64,000 nucleotides of DNA from positions 124,001 to 188,000 of the forward strand of contig JAJCYS010000004.1 of assembly GCA_029262815.1 (NCBI GenBank), in the 5' to 3' direction. Within the stretch, counting starts at the first letter, position 1. Each line of letters begins with the position of its first letter. A program made the translations under genes and the position numbers. The notes beneath the pieces were generated by a model. That model did not search any database. It was not told the origin of the DNA and was given only the letters and a program-made list of their open reading frames with translations. This stretch comes from Deltaproteobacteria bacterium. Its GTDB lineage: Bacteria; Bdellovibrionota; JAJCYS01. Below, piece after piece: positions 47,655 through 56,512 of this stretch.

Positions 47655-47927
47655 TCACCCACCACATACGGGTGGCAGTATCGAAAACTGTGTATCTTCG
47701 GTAAGCCCATCGGACTCTTGGAGTATGCGTCCGTTATTTGCAAGCACTGAATCAGAAACAAGCGTTTTTATTTGTGGGTTTTGTTCAATCTTTTCAATTT
47801 CAGCCACAATCCTTTGTTTGATACATAAAACGTTAGCATCACTTGGAACACTGAATCTTAGCTCACCGCTTCCAGAATCATATTTTCGAAACGCACCAAA
47901 TAATTTAATCGATATTTCTTTTTTCAC
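47655..47927 (-). CDS. moaD: Molybdopterin synthase sulfur carrier subunit
   Basis: Ubiquitin-like small ORF ending FSILPPVCGG (C-terminal GG), adjacent to moaE. Confidence 0.88.
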   Translation of the reverse strand: MKKEISIKLFGAFRKYDSGSGELRFSVPSDANVLCIKQRIVAEIEKIEQNPQIKTLVSDSVLANNGRILQESDGLTEDTQFSILPPVCGG

Positions 47928-49201
47928 GATTCACCTCTCACTTCAAACCCGCCCCTACTCGCATGAAGAGGTATTACGTCGACAACCTCTCCCTCATGAT
48001 ACTCATTTTTTCCTTCTGGCAAAACAGCCCATGCATTTGCCTGAAGCAATGAATGAACCATAAATGAAGGCTGTCCATCTAGTATTAAAACTTTTAGGTG
48101 TCCTTGCCGTGTTGAGTATACTTTTGCCTTATAAAAACAACGTAGTTCTAATTTTTTTTGTGTCGTATTTTCAAGAATTGCTGAAACAGGAATCTCGGAT
48201 GATTGATTGAGCTGTCTTCTCAAGTATGGTTCAACAAAAAACCGAAGTCCCACTGCAGAAGAGATGGGATTCCCAGGAAGACCGAACAAAACGGTCCGCT
48301 TATTAAGTCTTGAAAATAAAATGGGTTTTCCAGGTCGAATCTCAGCTTTGTGAAACAGAATATTCCCACCCATTTCTCGAATAGCTTGAGGAATGAAATC
48401 AAATTGCCCCATTGATATCGCTCCAGTTGTAATGACAATATCGGGACTATCTGACATAAGTACATTTGATACTTTCTCAATAAATTTCTTCGCATCATCG
48501 CGAAGCAAATGAACACTTTTTACGTGTGCACCCATTTGGGATAATGCGGCAACAAGAAACGGTTGTGTTGAATTTCGAATTTGACCTGGATTCAGTTCCT
48601 TCTGAGTGTAGGTGACTAACTCCTCACCCGTAGAAATAACCACAACTTTAGGTTTGTCAAACACTTTGAGTTTTGATATCCCTTGTGTTGCCAAAGCCAT
48701 AATATGTTTTGGTTCAACTGGGTCTCCATAGGAAAGGATAGTGTCCCCTTTGTTAAAATCTTCACCCGATTTTCGAACATGTTCTCCAACACTAAGAGGG
48801 CGATCAATTCGAAGTTCACCGTCAGACGAATGTTGAGGTGGCATTGCATCTTCAATTCGAAGGACAGCATCAAACGCATCGGGCACTGGAGCGCCCGTCA
48901 TAATTCTCCACGATACGAAAGTTTCTCGAACCTTATCTTCTAGATTTATTTCTGATCCAGCCGCGATTGTGCCCACCACTTGAAATGACTTTGGTGATTG
49001 AACTGAAGCAGAGGTCGTTTCTGAAGATTTGAGTACATAACCATCCATCGCAGAGTTATTAAATTGGGGTATTGTCTCTAGTGCTTGAATAGATTCAGCG
49101 CAAACATGGCCCATTGAATCACACAAAGAACGTTCGACGACAGGAAAAGAGGCGCGTTGTTCGAAGATAATTTTTATCGCTTCATCATATGAAATCATCA
49201 C
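47924..49201 (-). CDS. moeA: Molybdopterin molybdenumtransferase
   Basis: QFNNSAMDGYVLKS, MTGAPVPDAFDAVLRIED, VVISTGEELV, GAISMGQFDFI, LFGLPGNPISSAVGLRFFVEPYLR. Confidence 0.95.
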   Translation of the reverse strand: MMISYDEAIKIIFEQRASFPVVERSLCDSMGHVCAESIQALETIPQFNNSAMDGYVLKSSETTSASVQSPKSFQVVGTIAAGSEINLEDKVRETFVSWRIMTGAPVPDAFDAVLRIEDAMPPQHSSDGELRIDRPLSVGEHVRKSGEDFNKGDTILSYGDPVEPKHIMALATQGISKLKVFDKPKVVVISTGEELVTYTQKELNPGQIRNSTQPFLVAALSQMGAHVKSVHLLRDDAKKFIEKVSNVLMSDSPDIVITTGAISMGQFDFIPQAIREMGGNILFHKAEIRPGKPILFSRLNKRTVLFGLPGNPISSAVGLRFFVEPYLRRQLNQSSEIPVSAILENTTQKKLELRCFYKAKVYSTRQGHLKVLILDGQPSFMVHSLLQANAWAVLPEGKNEYHEGEVVDVIPLHASRGGFEVRGES

Positions 49202-50364
49202 AACCTCTGAATATTTTGACGTACCAGAATTCTACTTTTAAACAACTGAACCAGATCAGAAATAAGTCCAATCCCTAAAATCCACAGCATATTCTGTGTG
49301 ATTAATGCAGCACAACCCATGCTGACAAGTCTTATTTTTACAGATGTATTTTTTTGAAAACTTGGTTTTGCCAATAGACAATGAAAAAAACCAACAGAAA
49401 AAAGGAGGACAGATAAGAAAAAAGGCGACATATGTATTTCACCCAATTGTCCCACAAAAGAAAACATTGAGAGTACAACCAGTGTAAATCCAATAATTAA
49501 GTTGGAGCTGAAATGGGTGCTTCCACCTTTTACATGCGCTGTCAATCCACCCGATCCATGACAAAATGGCAATCCTCCCATCAAACCCATCCCTACATTT
49601 CCTAACCCTATGGATGTTGCTAGCGCGTGGATGGTTGTTTTATTTGCTTTTTGAGGTCCAAAATATCTTAAAGCTGTATTACGTGTTGCGATGATCGAGT
49701 TAGCAGATGTAAGGATAAGTTGCGGCACCACAAGAGCAAGTAGCACCTCTACTCTTATCAAACTAGCACTGGTGGCTTCGATGCTTTCGAAAATAATTGT
49801 GTTCTGCGCGGGATAAAAAATAGCCCACATAAAACATGCAAACGCCAATAGCCCTAAAATTGGAAATAGCTTTTTTTCAGTCACAGCAACAATCACAAAC
49901 ACAAGTACAAAAAACATCAATGCATTTGATGTTGAAAACAATGCCTGTCCCCATAAAAGTGACAATGCCTTCATCATCAAAATAATACCCAACCCCAGCT
50001 GAAGACCATGAATGACTTCAGTTGGGATTTTCAAAAAATACCGTTCAATATTGAACCCCACCAAAACTAAAAAGATAAGGCCTACACATGCGCCTCCCAG
50101 ACGAACTTCAGCCATAGAGGCACCTATTGCAATAGCTGTGGCGGCCAAAGATTTAAGCGGCTGGACGGGCATCGGAATACCAAAATACAATCCAGATATA
50201 ATATAAACAGCACCAACTGAACCTAAAAGCAAAGTTAACGAGAAACCAGTTTGAATCGAAAGCAAACCAATAAAAGGAAACAAGATGGCACAATCCGCAA
50301 AAGCACCTGTAAAATTCCCAAGACCCTTAGCCATGGTCTGCCCCCTCAATAATACTGAGCGCAT
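49198..50364 (-). CDS. Putative molybdate/sulfate transporter (MOT1-like)
   Basis: Polytopic: GNFTGAFADCAILFPFIGLL...YFGIPMPVQPLKSLAATAIA...GLPFCHGSGGLTAHVKGGS. Embedded in the Moco operon. Confidence 0.82.
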   Translation of the reverse strand: MRSVLLRGQTMAKGLGNFTGAFADCAILFPFIGLLSIQTGFSLTLLLGSVGAVYIISGLYFGIPMPVQPLKSLAATAIAIGASMAEVRLGGACVGLIFLVLVGFNIERYFLKIPTEVIHGLQLGLGIILMMKALSLLWGQALFSTSNALMFFVLVFVIVAVTEKKLFPILGLLAFACFMWAIFYPAQNTIIFESIEATSASLIRVEVLLALVVPQLILTSANSIIATRNTALRYFGPQKANKTTIHALATSIGLGNVGMGLMGGLPFCHGSGGLTAHVKGGSTHFSSNLIIGFTLVVLSMFSFVGQLGEIHMSPFFLSVLLFSVGFFHCLLAKPSFQKNTSVKIRLVSMGCAALITQNMLWILGIGLISDLVQLFKSRILVRQNIQRL

Positions 50365-51322
50365 GAGGCAAGATCATCTCAAGAACCGTTAACCCCTCGA
50401 TCACAGCTTTAGGATTGCCAGGCAGCGTAACAATAAGGGTCTTTTGACATATGCCAGCCACTGATCTGCTGAGCCAAGACATATTTGTAAACAGAGCACC
50501 CTGTTGTCTTAGGGTTTCTCCAATACCAGGGATTATGATGTCGCATACCTTTTCTATGGCTTCTGGTGTACAATCCCTGGGTCCGATACCAGTACCACCT
50601 GTAGTTAAAATAAGGCTCACAGAATCATTATTCGAAATATCCAGCAAGGTTTCTATTATTCGGGGCAAATCATCAGAAATACATCGTTTCTCAAGTACGG
50701 TTGCGCCCGACTGTTCTAATTGCGAACCAACCAATGGACCGGATATATCCTCACGCTGACCCGTTGAGGCACGGTCACTGATTGTGACAACGGCGGCATT
50801 CACACCTAGTAAGCTTTTTTTCTGTTCAATTGCGTCCGAGATATCTGAATCGCGGTGTCGGGGATGAATCCAAACTCCCTTTTTACCACCTTCTTTTTTC
50901 ATAAGATGAATATCCGATATCACAAGCTCGGGGTTCACGCCTTTTACAAGGTCATAGATCGTTAGAAGCGCCACCTGAACCCCAGCCAAAGCCTCCATTT
51001 CAACTCCGGTTTTAGCCATTGCCGATACGGTACACATGGCAGTAATGGAATGTGTTGCTGGGTTGGGCTCGAATTTAATTTGCACCTGATCTAGAGGTAG
51101 CGGATGGCAAAGTGGCAGCATATCAGGTGTTTTTTTGGCTGCAACTATGCCTGCACATTCAGCCATTGCTAGTACATCACCTTTTGGCAGTGCCTTTTTT
51201 TGGATCAAAGAGAAGACTTCATCCCCAACCTGGATACACCCTTTTGCGGAGGCAATTCGATGTGTAATTTTCTTCTGCCCAACATCAATCATTTGAAAAC
51301 GTGAATTGGTTTCTTGACTCAT
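50327..51322 (-). CDS. Bifunctional MoaC-MoaB/MogA fusion
   Basis: N-terminus MIDVGQKKITHRIASAKG...LCHPLPLD...MEALAGVQVALLTIYDLVKG (MoaC). C-terminus AVVTISDRASTGQREDISGPLV...LTTGGTGIGPRDCTPEA...TLPGNPKAVIEGL (MogA/MoaB). Confidence 0.93.
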   Translation of the reverse strand: MSQETNSRFQMIDVGQKKITHRIASAKGCIQVGDEVFSLIQKKALPKGDVLAMAECAGIVAAKKTPDMLPLCHPLPLDQVQIKFEPNPATHSITAMCTVSAMAKTGVEMEALAGVQVALLTIYDLVKGVNPELVISDIHLMKKEGGKKGVWIHPRHRDSDISDAIEQKKSLLGVNAAVVTISDRASTGQREDISGPLVGSQLEQSGATVLEKRCISDDLPRIIETLLDISNNDSVSLILTTGGTGIGPRDCTPEAIEKVCDIIIPGIGETLRQQGALFTNMSWLSRSVAGICQKTLIVTLPGNPKAVIEGLTVLEMILPHALSIIEGADHG

Positions 51323-52302
51323 TATCCACCTACGGTTGAAAGATTTGCCATATTCCCTACTTGACCATCATGCAAAAAGTGAGACGCTTTTTTTCGGTAA
51401 AGTAAATTAATAATTTCTTCTTTAAGCTCTTCTTTTTGAGAGTCAGATTTTAATAAGTGCCGAAGAGGATGATTTGCAGTGCCAAACAAACAAAGCCTAA
51501 GGGCACCGCGACTTGTAATCCTGAGACGGTTGCATGATGCACAAAAGTCCTTTGAATATGGGGCAATAAGTCCAATACTACCGGAATATTCTGGGTGTTT
51601 GAATTCAACTGCTGGTCCGCCCCCTGATTCTCTCTGTGCGCGAACCCAACCCGCACCAACAAGCCTGTCTCTAATGACCGAAGCACTCAAATGGTGATGG
51701 TTAAAGTAATCCTTGTTATCGCTTGTTTGCATTAATTCGATGAATCGAACGCTTACTGGCTTATAACGCACCCAATCTAAAAACAAGTCTAATTCGTGAT
51801 CATTGATATGTTTCAGTAAAACGACGTTTACCTTGATGGGACTTAACCCAACGTTGAGGGCTTCATCCACACCTGCCAAAACCTTATCAAGCATTTTCTT
51901 TCCTGTAACTTGATGAAATTGTTCAGGATTTAAACTATCTATACTGATATTTACAGCTGAAATGCCAGCACGTTTAATATCTTTGGCGAGCTGAGCGAGT
52001 CGAAATGCATTTGTGGTTAACGCGACCTTGCGAATGTTAGGAATTGATGAAATCGTATTTGCAATATCCAAAAAATCAGATCTGACCGTCGGCTCTCCAC
52101 CTGTGATTCGAATTTTCCAGACACCCACTTCAGAAAAGGCATGAATAATACGTCTTATCTCACTTTGACTTAATTCGGGCTCTTCAGTCTGACGTTTATA
52201 GCCATTCGGCAGGCAGTATTGACACCTAAAGTTGCACACATCTGTAATCGAGAGTCGAAGGTAGCAGAATGTTCTACCAAATGGATCTACAAGTGGCTTC
52301 AA
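51322..52302 (-). CDS. moaA: GTP 3',8-cyclase MoaA (TTG start)
   Basis: LRLSITDVCNFRCQYCLPNGY, RITGGEPTVRSDF, CASCNRLRITSRGALRLCLFG, C-terminal STVGG. AAAGGAG lies 5 nt before TTG 52302. Confidence 0.95.
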   Translation of the reverse strand: MKPLVDPFGRTFCYLRLSITDVCNFRCQYCLPNGYKRQTEEPELSQSEIRRIIHAFSEVGVWKIRITGGEPTVRSDFLDIANTISSIPNIRKVALTTNAFRLAQLAKDIKRAGISAVNISIDSLNPEQFHQVTGKKMLDKVLAGVDEALNVGLSPIKVNVVLLKHINDHELDLFLDWVRYKPVSVRFIELMQTSDNKDYFNHHHLSASVIRDRLVGAGWVRAQRESGGGPAVEFKHPEYSGSIGLIAPYSKDFCASCNRLRITSRGALRLCLFGTANHPLRHLLKSDSQKEELKEEIINLLYRKKASHFLHDGQVGNMANLSTVGG

Positions 52303-52309
52303 AGTAACT

Positions 52310-52458
52310 CCTTTCCTAATTCCGGGAGGTTATGCCGTTTCCGCTAACATAGCCCTGGTGAATCCAAAATAGTTCTTTGAGAACTTCTCAAATCCACGGA
52401 TTAGAGCTCGTATTGTTCTTTTTCTTAGAAAAACGTAGAGCTCCAAACTTCGGAGTAA
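52310..52458 (-). promoter_or_regulatory. Candidate molybdenum-cofactor (Moco) riboswitch in the moaA leader
   Basis: Minus-strand CACCAGGGCTATGTTAGCGGAAACGGCATAACCTCCCGGAATTAGGAAAGGAG resembles the recalled E. coli moaA leader core CACCAGGGC-[hairpin]-GCCUCCCG...GGAAAGGUG. Several additional hairpins lie 5' of it. Confidence 0.75.
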
Positions 52459-52481
52459 TTTTATTTCTTTACTAATTAAAT

Positions 52482-52552
52482 TCTATACCATTATTTTTTT
52501 GTTAATCACATGATCTAGATCATACTTTGTTCTCAACCTTTGCTAGTATAAT
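52482..52552. promoter_or_regulatory. Divergent promoter region with FNR/DNR-type palindrome
   Basis: Perfect 14-bp palindrome atgatctagatcat at 52510-52523. -10-like TATAAT at 52547-52552 (+) and TATAGA at 52487-52482 (-), 30.5 and 29.5 bp from its centre. Confidence 0.75.
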
Positions 52553-52582
52553 TCTTAGGCTTTAAGAATTGGCTGACCGGTC

Positions 52583-52843
52583 ATGTTTATTGACATAGAT
52601 ATAGAGAAGAACAAAATTATGCCTATAATGAGTTACTTAGCCTACGCCTCACACGGCAAATCAAAAGAATTGGCTGATCACCTACGTGCCATTCCCGGAT
52701 GTGAAGTTACACATTCTGAGAACAAAAACGTATTAATCCTAGTTACAGATACACAGAATGATACTGAAGAACAGTGTCTCCAAGAGAAACTCAAAACAGT
52801 TGAGTCACTTGATTGGCTTGCCATGACCTTTGGACACGAATGA
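52583..52843 (+). CDS. napD: NapD-like chaperone
   Basis: Small ORF MPIMSYLAYASHGKSKELADHLRAIPGCEVTHSENKNVLILVTDTQ... immediately before napA. Confidence 0.75.
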   Translation: MFIDIDIEKNKIMPIMSYLAYASHGKSKELADHLRAIPGCEVTHSENKNVLILVTDTQNDTEEQCLQEKLKTVESLDWLAMTFGHE

Positions 52844-52876
52844 GTAACCGAAGGGCGATTGCAAGAGGGAAAAAAC

Positions 52877-55207
52877 ATGTCTGATTCGAACATTACTATT
52901 ACGCGTCGTGATTTTTTAAAAAAAATGGCTACAACTTCAGCCGCCGCCACTGCCTACTCCCTCTTTCCGGGAATTGCATTTTCGGGACTCGATGCATTCA
53001 ACTCTGGCACCTCGAAGCTAGCCTGGAAAAAAACGCCCTGCCGATTTTGCGGTGTGGGTTGTGGGCTTTTGGTCGGAATTCAGAAAGGCAAAGCAATTGC
53101 GGTTAAGGGGGATCCCAGTTCTCCCGTGAATCGTGGACTCTGTTGTGTCAAGGGATACCACTCAATCCAAGCGCTATATGGCAAAGACCGCCTGAAGAAA
53201 GCACTGATCAGAAAAAATGGAAAACTCGTTGAAGTTCCCATCCAAAAAGCATTAGATATCGTGGCTCAAAAAATGAAAAGTACGATTGAATCACACGGCA
53301 AGGACTCTGTATCTATTTATGGGTCTGGACAATGGACTATCCCCGATGGATATGTCGCATCCAAATTAATGAAAGGTGCTATTGGAAGCAACAACCTAGA
53401 GGCCAATGCCCGTTTATGTATGGCCAGTGCCGTAACAGGATTTATCACTACATTTGGGCTAGATGAACCCATGGGCTGTTACGAGGACATCGATCACGCC
53501 AACACATTTGTCCTTTGGGGCAATAATATGGCCGAAAACCATCCTGTCCTGTTTTCAAGACTCTTGGAACGAAAGCAAAAGCAAAAAGATATCGTCATCG
53601 TTGACCTTGCCACACGCACAACCCGAACCAGCTTTGCCTCTGATCGATCCATTTTGTTTAATCCCCAAACTGACTTAGCTATAGCAAATGCCATTTGTTA
53701 TGAACTCATTCGAACAGAACGCGTGAATTGGGATTTTGTAAACAAGCACTGCTCCTTTAAAAAAGGCAAAACAAATATCGGCTATGGATTAGAGGAACAC
53801 TTTAAATTTAAAGATAAGGCACAAGACAATAGTCTTAAAGAGTACAAACATTTTCTGAAAGACTACGCACCTGAAAAAGTTGAAGCACTTACAGGTGTTT
53901 CTGCTAAAGATCTTCGATTTTTAGCCTCACTTTATGGTGATGCAAACCGTAAAGTCATGTCTTTTTGGTGTATGGGGTTTAATCAACATACACGAGGGAC
54001 CTGGATCAACAATCTGATTTATAACATTCACCTTCTAGCGGGTAAGATTTCTACACCGGGTAACAGCCCTTTTTCTCTGACTGGTCAGCCCAGTGCCTGC
54101 GGAACCGTCAGAGAAGTCGGAACGTTGACCCACAAATTACCACACGGGGTGGTAATGAGTAAAAAAGCACGGAAACTCGCTGCTAAAATCTGGAATGTCC
54201 CTCTCAAACGTATCCCGCCTAAACCCACCCATCATACGGTTTCTATGTTCCGCGCTTTGGACCGTGGTGATATTCGCTTCATGTGGATTCAAGTCACAAA
54301 CCCTATGGTCACCATGCCAAAGTTGAGTCGATATCGTGATGGCGCGCTAAAAAAAGACCGATTCGTAGTCGTTTCTGACGTCTACCCTACCCCAACAACC
54401 GACATAGCAGACGTTGTATTACCTTCTGCAATGTGGTTTGAGCAGGAAGGGATGTTTGGAAACTCTGAGCGTCGTACACAGCATTTTGAACGACTACTCG
54501 AGCCACCAGAAGACGCTATGAGCGACACGTGGCAACTCATCGAAGTTGCCCGTAAAATGGGGTTTAAAAAACTTTTCCCTTGGGGAAAAGAAACTTACAT
54601 TCAAGATATTTGGAATGAGTATCGAAAATTTCATGACAGTCCTAAACATGCCATGGCACCTTATGAAGAGCTGAAGAAAAAACCCGGTGTGATGTGGCCT
54701 TTTGTGAAAGGGAAAGAAACCAAGTGGCGCTATCATGGCAAAACTGACCCTGCCGCTCAAGGGGACACTTTTGATTTTTATGGAAAACCTGACCACCGGG
54801 CTTGGATTTGGCAACGACCTTATGAACCCCCACCCGAAATGCCCGACCAAAAATATCCTTTTTGGCTCAACACAGGACGAGTTATTGAACATTGGCACTC
54901 AGGCTCTATGACACGACGTATTCCTGTACTTCATAAAGCAGTACCTCACTCATATGTCGAGCTTCATCCTCAAGATGCCAAAAAACTGGGTATCCAACAT
55001 GGCGAACAAGTACGGCTGGTCTCACGACGTGGGTCCTTAGAGCTGTCTGCATCCATAAATCAAAGAGCCCGACCCGCACCAGGTCAAGTGTTCGTACCCT
55101 TCTTTGATGAGGGTAAGCTGATCAATGAACTTACGCTTGATGCATATTGTCCTATCTCTAAACAGCCCGATTATAAAAAATGCGCTGTGCGTGTTGAAAA
55201 AATATGA
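52877..55207 (+). CDS. napA: Periplasmic nitrate reductase-like molybdoprotein, NapA-type
   Basis: Tat signal TRRDFLKKMATTSAAATAYS. CRFCGVGCGLLVG...GDPSSPVNRGLCCVKGY...NARLCMASAVTGFITTFGLDEPMGCYEDI...PGNSPFSLTGQPSACGTVREVG. ATG 52877 after AGAGGG (ORF track starts at 52859). Confidence 0.9.
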   Translation: MSDSNITITRRDFLKKMATTSAAATAYSLFPGIAFSGLDAFNSGTSKLAWKKTPCRFCGVGCGLLVGIQKGKAIAVKGDPSSPVNRGLCCVKGYHSIQALYGKDRLKKALIRKNGKLVEVPIQKALDIVAQKMKSTIESHGKDSVSIYGSGQWTIPDGYVASKLMKGAIGSNNLEANARLCMASAVTGFITTFGLDEPMGCYEDIDHANTFVLWGNNMAENHPVLFSRLLERKQKQKDIVIVDLATRTTRTSFASDRSILFNPQTDLAIANAICYELIRTERVNWDFVNKHCSFKKGKTNIGYGLEEHFKFKDKAQDNSLKEYKHFLKDYAPEKVEALTGVSAKDLRFLASLYGDANRKVMSFWCMGFNQHTRGTWINNLIYNIHLLAGKISTPGNSPFSLTGQPSACGTVREVGTLTHKLPHGVVMSKKARKLAAKIWNVPLKRIPPKPTHHTVSMFRALDRGDIRFMWIQVTNPMVTMPKLSRYRDGALKKDRFVVVSDVYPTPTTDIADVVLPSAMWFEQEGMFGNSERRTQHFERLLEPPEDAMSDTWQLIEVARKMGFKKLFPWGKETYIQDIWNEYRKFHDSPKHAMAPYEELKKKPGVMWPFVKGKETKWRYHGKTDPAAQGDTFDFYGKPDHRAWIWQRPYEPPPEMPDQKYPFWLNTGRVIEHWHSGSMTRRIPVLHKAVPHSYVELHPQDAKKLGIQHGEQVRLVSRRGSLELSASINQRARPAPGQVFVPFFDEGKLINELTLDAYCPISKQPDYKKCAVRVEKI

Positions 55208-55887
55208 ATAGTGACAAGTCCCAATTTCGTACTGGATTACCCTTTATTATTATTTGCGTGATTCTATTTGTGGCTGTCGCCTTCATATTAGGAGAGGCGT
55301 TACGCTATGGGCTCAAAAATCAAACAAGCGACTCCGTCGAGCACACCTTTAAAAAATCAGAATCCATTATATTAGCTGAAGGCGGTTCATTCTTAAGCCA
55401 GACAAATGCACCGTCTAAAAACTCACAACCCAACTCTCGACATCTGGATCAGTTTTATCATCGCCGAGCGTACCCAGGTGCACCCCCTATCGTCCCTCAT
55501 CCTGTGGATTCTGATATGAATCCATTCGCATCCAAATGTTTAACGTGCCACCAACATGGTGGATACGTTCCAAAATTTAATGCTTATGCACCTGTAACCC
55601 CTCACCCTCAGCTCGTTAACTGTCGACAATGTCATGTTCCTCAAGTCCAAGATGAGTTATTTAAAATTTCTATGTGGCAAAAACCAAAACCACCCTCGAT
55701 TCATCAATCTGCGCTTCCCGGAAGCCCACCCTATATTCCACATTCACTTCACATGAGAGAAAAATGTTTGTCTTGTCACAGTGGACCTTCAGCTATTCAA
55801 TCAATCAAAACGACGCATCCTGAACGAGTTAATTGCCGACAATGTCATATGGTTTTACAAACGACTGAACAATGGGAGCGCCCGTAA
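55204..55887 (+). CDS. Membrane-anchored tetraheme c-type cytochrome, duplicated NapB-like
   Basis: N-terminal TM; CLTCH, CRQCH, CLSCH, CRQCH in two repeated units (PGAPPIVPHP..., PGSPPYIPHS...). Confidence 0.85.
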   Translation: MNSDKSQFRTGLPFIIICVILFVAVAFILGEALRYGLKNQTSDSVEHTFKKSESIILAEGGSFLSQTNAPSKNSQPNSRHLDQFYHRRAYPGAPPIVPHPVDSDMNPFASKCLTCHQHGGYVPKFNAYAPVTPHPQLVNCRQCHVPQVQDELFKISMWQKPKPPSIHQSALPGSPPYIPHSLHMREKCLSCHSGPSAIQSIKTTHPERVNCRQCHMVLQTTEQWERP

Positions 55888-56510
55888 TGAATCGGAAACT
55901 CATACTTTGCATGAGCATGATCATGGTGCTTTGTTCTGGTTGTCATGACAATCAACAAAATTCTCACTCTGAGACCTTACTCAACAAAGTATCGCATGCT
56001 ACAAAATCATACGTTGATCCTTCTTTGACGTCTGAACACTATTTACACGGAGTAAAAAAAATCCAGGTTGAAGGATATGAAAATCAATCGACCTTTTTTG
56101 TTGAAGAAAGAACTCAAAAAATCACACAATTCCCCTGCATGCGCTGCCACAACCAACCGCTAAAGAAAATGAAAAATAAAAATTCTCAACGGGCTCATTG
56201 GAATATGAAACTTAAACACGCCGATTCTTCAGTTATGTCCTGTACGACCTGTCATGATCAAAAACAGTTGGATAAACTCACTCTGTTGACTGGCAAACAA
56301 GTATCTTTCAACCATAGTTATCAGCAATGTGCGCAGTGTCACTTTCAGCAAGCCAAGGACTGGGGAGGCGGCGCTCATGGCAAACGATTGGGCGGATGGG
56401 CGAAACCTCGTGTTGTTATGAGTTGCACAGCATGTCACAACCCTCATGAGCCAGGTTTTCATAAGAGATGGCCATCTATTATTTCAAAAGTGCCCGGGGA
56501 AATTAAATAA
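55887..56510 (+). CDS. Tetraheme c-type cytochrome, probable lipoprotein, NapM-like
   Basis: MNRKLILCMSMIMVLCSGC; CMRCH, CTTCH, CAQCH, CTACH. The ORF track starts upstream at 55872. Confidence 0.8.
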   Translation: MNRKLILCMSMIMVLCSGCHDNQQNSHSETLLNKVSHATKSYVDPSLTSEHYLHGVKKIQVEGYENQSTFFVEERTQKITQFPCMRCHNQPLKKMKNKNSQRAHWNMKLKHADSSVMSCTTCHDQKQLDKLTLLTGKQVSFNHSYQQCAQCHFQQAKDWGGGAHGKRLGGWAKPRVVMSCTACHNPHEPGFHKRWPSIISKVPGEIK

Positions 56511-56512
56511 TT

